Below, one piece after another: positions 1 through 5,699 of a stretch of 5,699 nt of DNA. The stretch's first letter is position 1, and each line of letters opens with the position of its first letter. The notes below the pieces were generated by a model, which saw only the letters and a list, made by a program, of their open reading frames with translations, did not search any database and was not told where the DNA came from. The translations under genes and the position numbers were made by a program. Source of the DNA: Planctomycetaceae bacterium (GTDB lineage: Bacteria > Planctomycetota > Planctomycetia > Pirellulales > Pirellulaceae); assembly GCA_022614795.1 (NCBI GenBank), contig JAKEHX010000381.1:1-5699 (forward strand), in the 5' to 3' direction.

Positions 1-765
1 GCGGCCGTCGATCGGCGGGTCGAAGCGGCCATTCCGATTGTCATCGACGTGCTCAACGTCAGCGCCTCGATGAAGCACCACGTCGCCGCTTACGGCAAAT
101 ACTCGCTGGCGATCAACGACTACTACCAGCACGGAATCATGCAGCGGATGAACGACCCGCGGCTTCCCAAGCTTTATGAAATCGAAGACCCCTATTCCTA
201 TCGCGACCGGCTGACGCTGCCGAAATTCATCGTCAACTCGGCCGGGGACGAGTTCTTCCTTCCAGATTCATCGCAGTTCTATTTTGGCGATCTGAAAGGG
301 GAAAAGTATCTGCGCTATGTGCCCAACTCCAGCCACTCCCTCCGGGACACCGACGCAGTGGAAAGCATCATCGCCTTTTACGATACGGTGCTTCGCGGCG
401 CTGGACGGCCCAAATATTCCTGGACGTTCGAGCCCAGCGGGGCGATTCAAGTGCGATCGGAGACCAAACCCAAGGAAGTCCTGCTCTGGCAGGCAACGAA
501 CGAGGGCGCCCGCGACTTTCGCCTGGCGGTCATTGGCAAGGCGTATAAAAGCCAACCGCTGGTCGATCAGGGCACGAGCACCTTCGTCGCCAATCTCAAG
601 GCGCCGCCGAAGGGCTGGACCGCCTCGTTCGTCGAATTGACCTACGACGTAGGCGGCCCTTTCCCGCTCAAGCTGACCACCGCGGTGCGCGTGCTCCCCG
701 ACACGCTGCCCTTTGCCGATCTAGATCCGGCCAAAGCGCCGCTGGAGGAGGACCCGCGGAAGTAG
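1..765 (+). CDS. PhoPQ-activated pathogenicity-related family protein, C-terminal part (5' end outside window)
   Basis: The reading frame is open from base 1 and ends at TAG 763-765, giving 254 codons of the C-terminal part; the family is usually about 450-500 residues. The stretch RRVEAAIPIVIDVLN, followed by a histidine-rich turn and YGKYSLAINDYYQHGI, is typical of this family (Salmonella PqaA relatives), which has an alpha/beta-hydrolase-like fold. The motif IVNSAGDEFF places a candidate catalytic Asp at codon 83 (bases 247-249). YVPNSSHSL places a candidate catalytic His at codon 112 (bases 334-336). The nucleophile serine would lie in the missing N-terminal part. The last ~130 residues look like a beta-rich C-terminal domain. 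Members are often exported, but the signal peptide region is not visible here. A GTG at 49 is internal to conserved sequence and is not the true start. Substrate is unknown. Family assignment is from recognised motifs, without a search. Confidence 0.85.
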   Translation, partial: AAVDRRVEAAIPIVIDVLNVSASMKHHVAAYGKYSLAINDYYQHGIMQRMNDPRLPKLYEIEDPYSYRDRLTLPKFIVNSAGDEFFLPDSSQFYFGDLKGEKYLRYVPNSSHSLRDTDAVESIIAFYDTVLRGAGRPKYSWTFEPSGAIQVRSETKPKEVLLWQATNEGARDFRLAVIGKAYKSQPLVDQGTSTFVANLKAPPKGWTASFVELTYDVGGPFPLKLTTAVRVLPDTLPFADLDPAKAPLEEDPRK

Positions 766-790
766 GTACGGTGTTTTTCCGCGGTTCTTG

Positions 791-865
791 TTATTTCGCC
801 GCGGTGCTTGCACCGCGCTCCGCTTCATGCGCAAAGAGCGCGTCGCAAGCGACGCGGCGAAATAA
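791..865. repeat. Twin inverted palindromic units (REP/BIME-like), possible bidirectional terminator
   Basis: Two 30-base arms, 791-820 and 836-865, are inverted copies of each other matching at 26 of 30 positions, separated by 15 bases. The outer 13 bases of each arm (791-803 and 853-865) pair perfectly. Each arm also folds on itself: GCGGTG-CTTG-CACCGC at 801-816, and CGCGTCGC-AA-GCGACGCG at 839-856. The four mismatches between the arms fall in the small stems and are compensated within each arm (GTG/CAC in one, TCG/CGA in the other). The element lies between two convergent genes, 25 bases after the PhoPQ-related stop and 19 bases beyond the nucleotidyltransferase-HD stop. It could therefore stop transcription from both sides, though no clean T-tract follows the stems. 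Resemblance to REP/BIME elements is an inference from structure. Confidence 0.75.
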
Positions 866-884
866 TCGGTTCAGCGAGCGGAAT

Positions 885-1988
885 TCACCCGAATGTCGTC
901 GCCAGGTCGCGGATGTAGTCGAGCGCCTCGTCGAGCTCCGGTGCGTCCGCGCCCGGTTGGCGGCCAGCGCGGTCGCAACGAGCAAGGCTAAGGAGTTCTT
1001 CGTAGTCTTCGGACTCCATGAGCCGACGCTTCGCCCGCGCGCCCAGCGTGCCATCCAGGAGCTGCTGGACCTCCATGTGATGCGCGATCAGCCAGCCGGT
1101 GCGGTCGGTGATGAAGCCGGCCAGCGCTTCCAGGCCCGCCATCACATGGTCGTGCGGGTCAATCGCTTTGCCCACGTCGTGCAAGAGCGCGGCGAGCAAA
1201 AACTCCTCGTCGTAAGCCAGCGCATCGCGGGCATGATCGAAGACCTGGAGACTGTGGTAAAGCGCGTCCCCTTCGGGATGCCACTGCGGGTTTTGCTTCA
1301 CGTTCTCCAGCGGCAACAGCAGGCTCTGATAGACGCGAAAGCGGTCGGGCGCTTCGGCGGCTTCGGTAATGGCTGACTCGATGTCGAGCCCGGGATACTC
1401 GGTCGCCATGAATTGCTCAAGCTGCGCAACGCTCGCCCGCTCAATCGCCTTGCCGGTGATCGAGCTTTTGAAGACGTAGTGGGCCTGGTCGGCGGCATAG
1501 ACCGTCAGCTCGAAGGGAAAGCGGTCCTGCACGTGGATGTGCGTGAAGATCCGCTCTTCGTCGTGCTTGCGGACCCGCTTTCGCTCGACGTCATACACCA
1601 GGCCCTGCTCGTCGAGCGCCGACGTGATCGCTTCGATCGAATCGGAAAACAGGTGCAGGTCGATGTCGCTGCCGGCCCGGATGTGACCAGTCATCACGCT
1701 GCCGATCAGCCGCGGGCGAAAGCGGGCCAGCACCCGCATCAGGCGCAGAGCCTCGATCCGCATGTCGCGGAGGTTGTTGGTTCGCGCGTCCCCTTCGTGC
1801 AGACGGGCAAACGTCTGAATTTCGTCGCGAATCTCCGCATTGCTCGGCAGATCGGCTGGTTTGACCCAGCCTTGGCAGATGCGGTGAGCGGCCTTCTGTT
1901 TGGCCCGGTAGTATTCCGACTCTTCCCGCAGGTACATCAAGCGGGCGGCTTCGACGGCAATGTGCCGGCGGAGTTTCGACTGGCTCAT
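885..1988 (-). CDS. Nucleotidyltransferase domain fused to Cca-like HD phosphohydrolase domain
   Basis: This 367-residue protein has two recognisable parts. Residues ~75-170 carry a minimal polymerase-beta-type nucleotidyltransferase motif: IGSVMTGHIRAGSDIDLHLF (G96-S97, then D108 and D110 as metal ligands), with E160 in PFELTVY as a possible third carboxylate. Residues ~237-345 form an HD domain resembling that of bacterial CCA-adding enzymes: WHPEGDALYHSLQVFDHA, then ALLHDVGKA (H270-D271), then HH at 303-304 and a late Asp at 339. Expected chemistry is nucleotidyl transfer plus phosphohydrolysis of a nucleotide or RNA end; the substrate is unknown. It is not a standard Cca, because the NTase motif is of the MNT/kanamycin-NTase type. 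I chose ATG 1988-1986. The frame stays open to 2174, but those extra 62 residues are low-complexity and would run through an intrinsic terminator. No clear Shine-Dalgarno precedes the ATG, and no convincing promoter was found in 1989-2050. Confidence 0.8.
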   Translation of the reverse strand: MSQSKLRRHIAVEAARLMYLREESEYYRAKQKAAHRICQGWVKPADLPSNAEIRDEIQTFARLHEGDARTNNLRDMRIEALRLMRVLARFRPRLIGSVMTGHIRAGSDIDLHLFSDSIEAITSALDEQGLVYDVERKRVRKHDEERIFTHIHVQDRFPFELTVYAADQAHYVFKSSITGKAIERASVAQLEQFMATEYPGLDIESAITEAAEAPDRFRVYQSLLLPLENVKQNPQWHPEGDALYHSLQVFDHARDALAYDEEFLLAALLHDVGKAIDPHDHVMAGLEALAGFITDRTGWLIAHHMEVQQLLDGTLGARAKRRLMESEDYEELLSLARCDRAGRQPGADAPELDEALDYIRDLATTFG

Positions 1989-2051
1989 GCAAAGCGCCGA
2001 AAGCCCAGATGTGCGGCGCGTGGCATTTTCGCGGCTCGCGGTGACACAGGC

Positions 2052-2089
2052 AAAAAGTTCGGCTCCCGAACCGCAACCGGGAGCCGAAC
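2052..2089 (-). terminator. Intrinsic terminator downstream of the HU gene
   Basis: A perfect 12-bp stem pairs GTTCGGCTCCCG (2057-2068) with CGGGAGCCGAAC (2078-2089) around a 9-base loop. Read on the minus strand, the stem is followed at once by TTTTT (complement of 2052-2056). That is the standard rho-independent arrangement for minus-strand transcription. No T-tract follows it on the plus strand. It lies 154 bases beyond the HU stop codon and 64 bases before the nucleotidyltransferase-HD start, so it most likely ends the HU transcript and separates the two genes. Confidence 0.85.
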
Positions 2090-2127
2090 GGCCTATTACT
2101 ATTCTACGTTGCCCCGTTGCCAGCGGC

Positions 2128-2144
2128 GAATCGGCGAGCGATTC
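2128..2144. repeat. Small perfect hairpin
   Basis: GAATCG (2128-2133) and CGATTC (2139-2144) form a 6-bp stem with a 5-base loop, directly abutting the AT-rich inverted repeat. In the HU transcript it would sit between that repeat and the terminator. No function is assigned. Confidence 0.4.
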
Positions 2145-2229
2145 AAATTGCAAATTGCAAAGTAGGAATTGCAAATTTCAAATTGAGGAAGGAATTCCCG
2201 CCAATTTGCACTTTGCAATTTGCAATTTG
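2144..2229. repeat. AT-rich inverted repeat made of CAAATTG heptamers
   Basis: The left arm CAAATTGCAAATTGCAAAG (2144-2162) is the exact reverse complement of the right arm at 2211-2229. Each arm holds tandem 7-base units (CAAATTG or its complement). The 48 bases between the arms contain further related copies, such as GCAAATTT near 2171, TCAAATTG near 2178 and CCAATTTG at 2201. The composition contrasts sharply with the GC-rich surroundings. It begins 14 bases beyond the HU stop and would lie in the 3' untranslated part of the HU mRNA, where it could form a long hairpin. Similar CAAATT/GCAAATTT tracts are, to my recollection, frequent between genes in planctomycetes; that is not proven here. 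Confidence 0.8.
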
Positions 2230-2242
2230 TAATTCTGCCTTC

Positions 2243-2572
2243 CTAGACCATGCCCTTGAGTCCCTTCAACGGGCGGACCTTAACGACGTTCTTGGCCGGC
2301 TTGGCGGCAACGTCCATCAGTTCGCCGGGTTTGAAGGGATTGGGCACACCCTTCCTGGCGGGTTGGGGAGGCTTGCGGACTACGGCAATCTTGCACAGGC
2401 CGGGGATCTGGAACACGCCGGTTCCCTTTTTGCCGAGGGCCTTGCCGATTTCGGAGGCCAGGGCATCGAACACCGCCGAGACATCTTTCTTGGCGAGGCC
2501 AGTCGATGTGGCAATGTTCGCGAACACTTCGGACTTGCCGGCTGGCTTGGGACTGGGAGCTTTCTTGGCCAT
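2243..2572 (-). CDS. HU-family DNA-binding protein (divergent form)
   Basis: The protein has 109 residues, slightly longer than typical HU (~90). After a short Lys/Ala/Pro tail (residues 1-12), KSEVFANIATSTGLAKKDVSAVF at 13-35 matches the helix-turn-helix start of HU/IHF, and residues 36-48 complete the second helix. The usual GFGTF beta strand is replaced by FQIPGLCKI (residues 54-62). The DNA-binding arm keeps the NP dipeptide in VPNPFKPGE (residues 77-84), equivalent to RNPxTGE, where the proline of HU intercalates into bent DNA. The end, NVVKVRPLKGLKGMV, matches the C-terminal helix position (FxxGKALKDAV in HU). Expected role: dimeric nucleoid architectural protein, bending or compacting DNA. 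The ATG at 2572-2570 is preceded by a strong Shine-Dalgarno, which decides the start over upstream in-frame options. The gene is monocistronic by its terminator and divergent from the propeller gene. Confidence 0.9.
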   Translation of the reverse strand: MAKKAPSPKPAGKSEVFANIATSTGLAKKDVSAVFDALASEIGKALGKKGTGVFQIPGLCKIAVVRKPPQPARKGVPNPFKPGELMDVAAKPAKNVVKVRPLKGLKGMV

Positions 2573-2582
2573 CGTGAGCCAC

Positions 2583-2589
2583 CCTCCTT
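2583..2589 (-). promoter_or_regulatory. Ribosome binding site of the HU gene
   Basis: The minus strand reads AAGGAGG, a near-perfect anti-16S complement, 10 bases before the ATG at 2572. It fixes the HU start. The other genes with visible starts here have weak or no such site, which suggests strong translation of HU. Confidence 0.85.
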
Positions 2590-2651
2590 GCGAGGTGCGA
2601 GAGACTAGAAACAACAGTTGTACGTCCGTCCGCGTCGCGGATTGGCGGAAA

Positions 2652-2679
2652 ATTAGATAGTTTTCAGGCCAAAATGCAA
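2652..2679 (-). promoter_or_regulatory. Candidate sigma-70-type promoter for the HU gene
   Basis: On the minus strand, TTGCAT (2679-2674) and TCTAAT (2657-2652) are separated by 16 bases. The -10 box matches TATAAT at five of six positions; the -35 box is weak. It would give a leader of roughly 70 bases. Pattern only; planctomycete promoter consensus is poorly defined. Confidence 0.4.
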
Positions 2680-2813
2680 CCCTTGGAGGGCTAAAAAGCC
2701 TGCAAAATCGGCAAATTTCCGCGGTTTTCTCGCGGCCAGGGGTCAAGAATGGCCTGTTTTCCTGGCATGGCAGGGCCTTGACCGACCCGTTACGCGGGCG
2801 TCAGTGCCTTTCG

Positions 2814-2842
2814 TTGCCCTGGGACAGGGCTTTTTGTAAGAT
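2814..2842 (+). promoter_or_regulatory. Candidate promoter for the propeller gene
   Basis: TTGCCC (2814-2819) and TAAGAT (2837-2842) are spaced by 17 bases, each matching four of six sigma-70 consensus positions. The start would fall near 2850, giving a leader of about 75 bases. The same bases also form a terminator-like hairpin, so this reading competes with that one. Confidence 0.35.
2816..2835 (+). terminator. Terminator-like hairpin with T-tract upstream of the propeller gene
   Basis: GCCCTG (2816-2821) pairs perfectly with CAGGGC (2825-2830) across a GGA loop and is followed by TTTTT (2831-2835). It has the form of a short intrinsic terminator on the plus strand. No plus-strand gene precedes it in this gap, so it would only matter as a leader attenuator, as an end for a short upstream RNA, or as a block to antisense transcription. 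The stem is only six base pairs, so it may be fortuitous. Confidence 0.4.
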
Positions 2843-2913
2843 ATTTTTGCGTAATGGTTTAGGTGCATTTTTTGCCCCTTTGGCGGGTCGAACTTTGGGC
2901 GGCCCGCCAGGCT

Positions 2914-2919
2914 GGAAGG
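2914..2919 (+). promoter_or_regulatory. Possible weak ribosome binding site of the propeller gene
   Basis: GGAAGG lies 4 bases before the ATG at 2924. The spacing is shorter than ideal, so initiation is likely weaker than for HU. It still supports ATG 2924, which is also followed directly by a signal peptide. Confidence 0.5.
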
Positions 2920-2923
2920 TCTC

Positions 2924-5699
2924 ATGAGCGATGTTTGCTGGGCCCGTTGGCTTCTGGCCGCCGCTTTGGCTGTCTTGGTGCCCATTTTGCCCCTGCTAAC
3001 GAGTGATCGTGCGGCTGGGCAGGAACAACCAGGGGCAGCCGAGGCCGACGTTGGCAACATCTTCCCCGCCGCCCCGCGCGAGCTACGGCAGAACCTGACG
3101 CGGGCCCAGGCAGCGATTGGCGACGAGCGATTCAGCGACGCGGCCGATGAACTGGGGCAGATACTCGACAGTGAAACCAGCGACGACTATTTCCTCGGAC
3201 GGCCGGGCCAGGCCGACGCGCAACAGAGTTTGAAGACCGAGGCCCTGGCCCTGATCGGCTCGATGCCGGCCAAGGGGCGGCAGATCTACGAGACGAAATT
3301 CGGTTTCGATGCCAAAGCGGAGCTCGACAAGGCGCTCGAAGAGGGGAGCCTCACGCGGCTGACCGAGGTTTCGCGGCGATATTTCCACACGAAAGCCGGT
3401 TACGAGGCGACGCTGCTCGTGGGGCGCACGCTGCTCGATCAGGGCCGGCCGCTGGCGGCGGCGCTGGTGCTCAAGCGAATTGCCGACTCGCCAGTGGCTG
3501 CGGGGCAATACGATCCCGAGCTCACGGTGCTGCTCGCGACATGCTGGGTCCATGCCCGCATGCCGGAAAAGGCCACCGAGGCGCTCCTCGCCCTAAAGCA
3601 GCGCAATCCCCAGGCACGTGTCCGATTGCTGGATGGCGAGGAGGCTCTGTTCTCCAGCGACGACCAGGCGCTTGCCTGGCTCGAGCGACTCGTCGGCGGC
3701 GGGCGCACTCCCCTTTCGCTCGTCGCGACGCAGTGGGTCATGTTCCGGGGCAATGAAAGCCGCAACGCGACGACTACCGGCGGCACCCCGCTGCTCAACT
3801 ACCGCTGGTCGCTGCCGACGGTGAACGAACCGGGCGACGAGCTGAAGGTCAAGAGCATCGCCCGCTCGCTGCGCGACGGCGGCCAGCCGAACATCGTCGC
3901 TCTTCAGCCGCTGGTGGTGCAGGACACGGTGATCTACCGCGCGCCCGATTCAAGCAAGCTCTTGGGGGTCGATCTGAAGACGGGCAAGCGGACCTGGGTC
4001 TTTCCACCGTTCGAAGACAGTCCGCTAAGCGGGACCAGCCGGCCAACCATGCCCGTGGTGCGTGCTCCCCAAGGGATGAACCTCCGCGATCAAGAGTTGA
4101 AGCAGCGCGTTTGGGAGGACCACGCCTTCGGCCAGATCAGCAGCGACGGCCGCTACGCCTATGTGATCGACGATCTGGGTTATGCGGCCGCCGGCGGCAA
4201 CGTGGGCGTGCCCCGCGTAATCGTGCGGCCGGGCGGGATTAACGTGCCCAACAGCAGCTGGTCCAAGCCGCACAATCTGCTCGTGGCGCTCGACCTGGCG
4301 CGCGAAGGCTACCAGGTCTGGGCGGTGGGCGGCAATGAAGTGGGCAATCCCGCCCTGACCGGCGCCTTTTTCCTCGGTCCGCCTCTGCCGCTGGGGGACC
4401 AGCTCTTTGTCCTGGCGGAGATGAATTCGGAGATCCGGCTGGTTTGCTTGAATGCCGCGACCGGGGCGCTGGAGTGGAAGCAGCAATTGGCGGTGGTCGA
4501 AGACCAACAGCAGATCATTCTGGACCGGGTGCGCCGGCTGGCGGGGGCTTCGCCTTCGTTTTCCGACGGCGTGCTGATCTGCCCGACCTCAGCCGGGGCG
4601 GTGGTGGCGGTCGATCTGGCGACGCGGTCGCTGCGGTGGGGCTATCAATATCCGCGGTGGGACTGGATCCGCGCCAACTCCGGGGCCTTTGGCGTGCGCA
4701 CCCGCTATGCCCCACAGGGCGCCGTCTCAGGCAACTGGATCGATAGTACCGCGACGATCGCGGGCGGCGCCGTCGTTCTGACGCCCGTCGAATCGCAAGA
4801 TCTGATTTGCCTCGACGTGCTGACCGGCAAGCTCAAGTGGCCCAAGCAGCCGCGCGACGACGGGCTGTTCGTGGCCTGCGTCCACGAAGGCAAGATCATT
4901 GTCGTCGGCAAAAGCAAGGTGCGGGCGATCCAATTGGCCGATGGTAAAAGCGCCTGGACCAAGGACCTGGCTCTCGAGGCCGAAATGCCGGTGGGCCGCG
5001 GCTTTTTCACCGGCAAGCACTACTACCTGCCGCTCTCGAACCAGCAGCTTGCCAAGATCGATCTGGGCAGCGGCGAGATCGTCATGCGGGCCAAAACCGA
5101 AATCGAACTGGGCAACGTCGTTTGCTACAAAGACCAGCTATTGACACAGTCGGCCAGCCAGGTGGCCTCGTTTTTCCTCACCGAGCCGCTGTTGGCCTGG
5201 ATCGACGAGACGCTCAAAAAGGAGCCCGACAACGCCAAGGCTCTGTCGCTGAAGGGGCAGGTGCTATTGCAGGAAGGGAAGCGCAGCGAGTCGCTCGACC
5301 TGTTGCGGCGTGCCGTCGCCAAGAATCCGAATGACTTGGGTGCGAAGTCGCTCTTGGTGAAGGTCATGATCTCGCTCCTCAAGGACGATTTTGCCGCAAA
5401 CTTTGCCCTGGCCGAGGAGCTCGACGCGCTGGTGACCGACCCGGTGCAGCGGCGCGACATTCTCCGCTGGCGGGCCCAGGGCCTGGCTAAGGCGGGGAAG
5501 GTTTCCGAGGCGCTCGATGCGCTGCTCGGCCTGGCCGACCAGTGGGACGCAGGAGCCAATCCGTCGTACGGCGCGGACGCACTTGAATCGTCCGAGCGCG
5601 ACTTGGCGGTGCGCCCTGACCGCTGGCTCCAGGGGCAGCTCGCCAGCCTGCACCGCGCGGCCGATGCGGCAGGGCGCCAGCGCCTGACCACGCAGGTCC
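2924..5699 (+). CDS. Exported TPR and PQQ-like beta-propeller repeat protein (3' end outside window)
   Basis: The frame opens at ATG 2924 and stays open to the window end, giving at least 925 residues. Residues 1-32 look like a Sec signal peptide: Arg8, a hydrophobic core WLLAAALAVLVPILPLL, then a likely cut after AAG (30-32). Residues ~55-280 are alpha-helical and TPR-like (for example LVGRTLLDQGRPLAAALVLKRI). Residues ~290-730 form a PQQ-like (BamB/quinoprotein-type) propeller with repeated blades of the form LxxLDxxTGxxxW: LLGVDLKTGKRTWVF near 345, LVCLNAATGALEWKQQL near 506, AVVAVDLATRSLRWGYQYP near 558, LICLDVLTGKLKWPKQP near 627 and VRAIQLADGKSAWTKDL near 666. A TPR segment follows at ~753-815 (KKEPDNAKALSLKGQVLLQEGKRSESL). 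No enzyme residues are apparent, so PQQ binding is not implied. A scaffold or envelope-assembly role is an inference. Start choice rests on the signal peptide. Confidence 0.85.
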   Translation, partial: MSDVCWARWLLAAALAVLVPILPLLTSDRAAGQEQPGAAEADVGNIFPAAPRELRQNLTRAQAAIGDERFSDAADELGQILDSETSDDYFLGRPGQADAQQSLKTEALALIGSMPAKGRQIYETKFGFDAKAELDKALEEGSLTRLTEVSRRYFHTKAGYEATLLVGRTLLDQGRPLAAALVLKRIADSPVAAGQYDPELTVLLATCWVHARMPEKATEALLALKQRNPQARVRLLDGEEALFSSDDQALAWLERLVGGGRTPLSLVATQWVMFRGNESRNATTTGGTPLLNYRWSLPTVNEPGDELKVKSIARSLRDGGQPNIVALQPLVVQDTVIYRAPDSSKLLGVDLKTGKRTWVFPPFEDSPLSGTSRPTMPVVRAPQGMNLRDQELKQRVWEDHAFGQISSDGRYAYVIDDLGYAAAGGNVGVPRVIVRPGGINVPNSSWSKPHNLLVALDLAREGYQVWAVGGNEVGNPALTGAFFLGPPLPLGDQLFVLAEMNSEIRLVCLNAATGALEWKQQLAVVEDQQQIILDRVRRLAGASPSFSDGVLICPTSAGAVVAVDLATRSLRWGYQYPRWDWIRANSGAFGVRTRYAPQGAVSGNWIDSTATIAGGAVVLTPVESQDLICLDVLTGKLKWPKQPRDDGLFVACVHEGKIIVVGKSKVRAIQLADGKSAWTKDLALEAEMPVGRGFFTGKHYYLPLSNQQLAKIDLGSGEIVMRAKTEIELGNVVCYKDQLLTQSASQVASFFLTEPLLAWIDETLKKEPDNAKALSLKGQVLLQEGKRSESLDLLRRAVAKNPNDLGAKSLLVKVMISLLKDDFAANFALAEELDALVTDPVQRRDILRWRAQGLAKAGKVSEALDALLGLADQWDAGANPSYGADALESSERDLAVRPDRWLQGQLASLHRAADAAGRQRLTTQV

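Larger units (their letters stand above)
2573..2923. other. Divergent intergenic regulatory region
   Basis: These 351 bases between the divergent HU and propeller genes hold no convincing coding sequence. Besides the promoter, ribosome-site and terminator candidates listed separately, several small dyads are visible: ACAAC-A-GTTGT at 2611-2621, CCGCG/CGCGG at 2719-2723 and 2731-2735, GGCCA/TGGCC at 2734-2738 and 2750-2754, and GGCGGG/CCCGCC at 2882-2887 and 2903-2908. The last lies just before the propeller ribosome site. None matches an operator I recognise. A T-rich patch at 2831-2875 marks the likely start region of the propeller transcript. Confidence 0.6.

Noticed and set aside
771..1376. 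Plus-strand open frame of 201 codons
   Set aside because: It runs through the palindromic element and then antisense to the HD domain; no motif and no ribosome site.
1413..2165. Plus-strand open frame of 250 codons opposite the nucleotidyltransferase-HD gene
   Set aside because: It is antisense to a gene with clear NTase and HD motifs; it has no recognisable domain and is typical of a GC-rich shadow frame.
1989..2174. 62-residue N-terminal extension of the nucleotidyltransferase-HD protein
   Set aside because: It would translate through the intrinsic terminator and into the AT-rich repeat; the residues look non-coding and ATG 1988 starts a plausible protein.
2144..2229. CRISPR-like array
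   Set aside because: The units are 7 bases long and directly adjoining or inverted, with no unique spacers.
2573..2746. N-terminal extension of the HU frame
   Set aside because: The strong AAGGAGG site and the usual HU start at 2572 make it unnecessary, and the extension overlaps the likely promoter.
2778..2806. TTGACC at 2778 as a -35 box
   Set aside because: No acceptable -10 box lies 16-18 bases downstream (TCAGTG).
4025..4507. Minus-strand open frame of 160 codons with a His/Ala-rich product
   Set aside because: It is antisense to the propeller domain, whose own frame shows repeated blade motifs.
5125..5691. Minus-strand open frame of 188 codons, Ser/Arg-rich
   Set aside because: It is antisense to the TPR region of the propeller gene; its composition is that of a shadow frame.

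Overview
The window looks like a piece of a GC-rich planctomycete chromosome (Pirellulales-like). That assignment is an inference from gene content. It rests on a PhoPQ-activated pathogenicity-related family protein, a divergent HU-type protein of a form I associate with Planctomycetes, and a very large secreted TPR/PQQ-propeller protein. Three of the four genes lack a strong Shine-Dalgarno or are cut at the edge, and spacing between genes is generous. No mobile element, CRISPR array, rRNA or tRNA was seen.

Layout. (1) 1-765, plus strand: the C-terminal part of a PhoPQ-activated pathogenicity-related protein, an alpha/beta-hydrolase-like family, cut by the left edge. (2) 766-884: a convergent gap holding a striking pair of inverted palindromic units (791-865) that resembles a REP/BIME element and may also act as a bidirectional terminator. 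(3) 885-1988, minus strand: a 367-residue protein with an MNT-like nucleotidyltransferase domain followed by a Cca-like HD phosphohydrolase domain. (4) 1989-2242: a gap with a clear minus-strand intrinsic terminator (2052-2089) and an AT-rich inverted repeat built from CAAATTG heptamers (2144-2229). (5) 2243-2572, minus strand: a 109-residue HU-family DNA-binding protein with a strong ribosome binding site. (6) 2573-2923: a divergent promoter region of about 350 bases, with candidate promoters for both flanking genes and several hairpins. (7) 2924-5699, plus strand: at least 925 codons of an exported TPR plus PQQ-like beta-propeller protein that runs off the right edge.

The genes do not form one obvious pathway. 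HU and the nucleotidyltransferase-HD gene are on the same strand, but an intrinsic terminator between them argues for separate transcription. The HU gene and the propeller gene are divergent and share a regulatory region. The most unusual material is non-coding: the twin palindrome at 791-865, whose stem differences are compensated within each unit, and the heptamer inverted repeat at 2144-2229.
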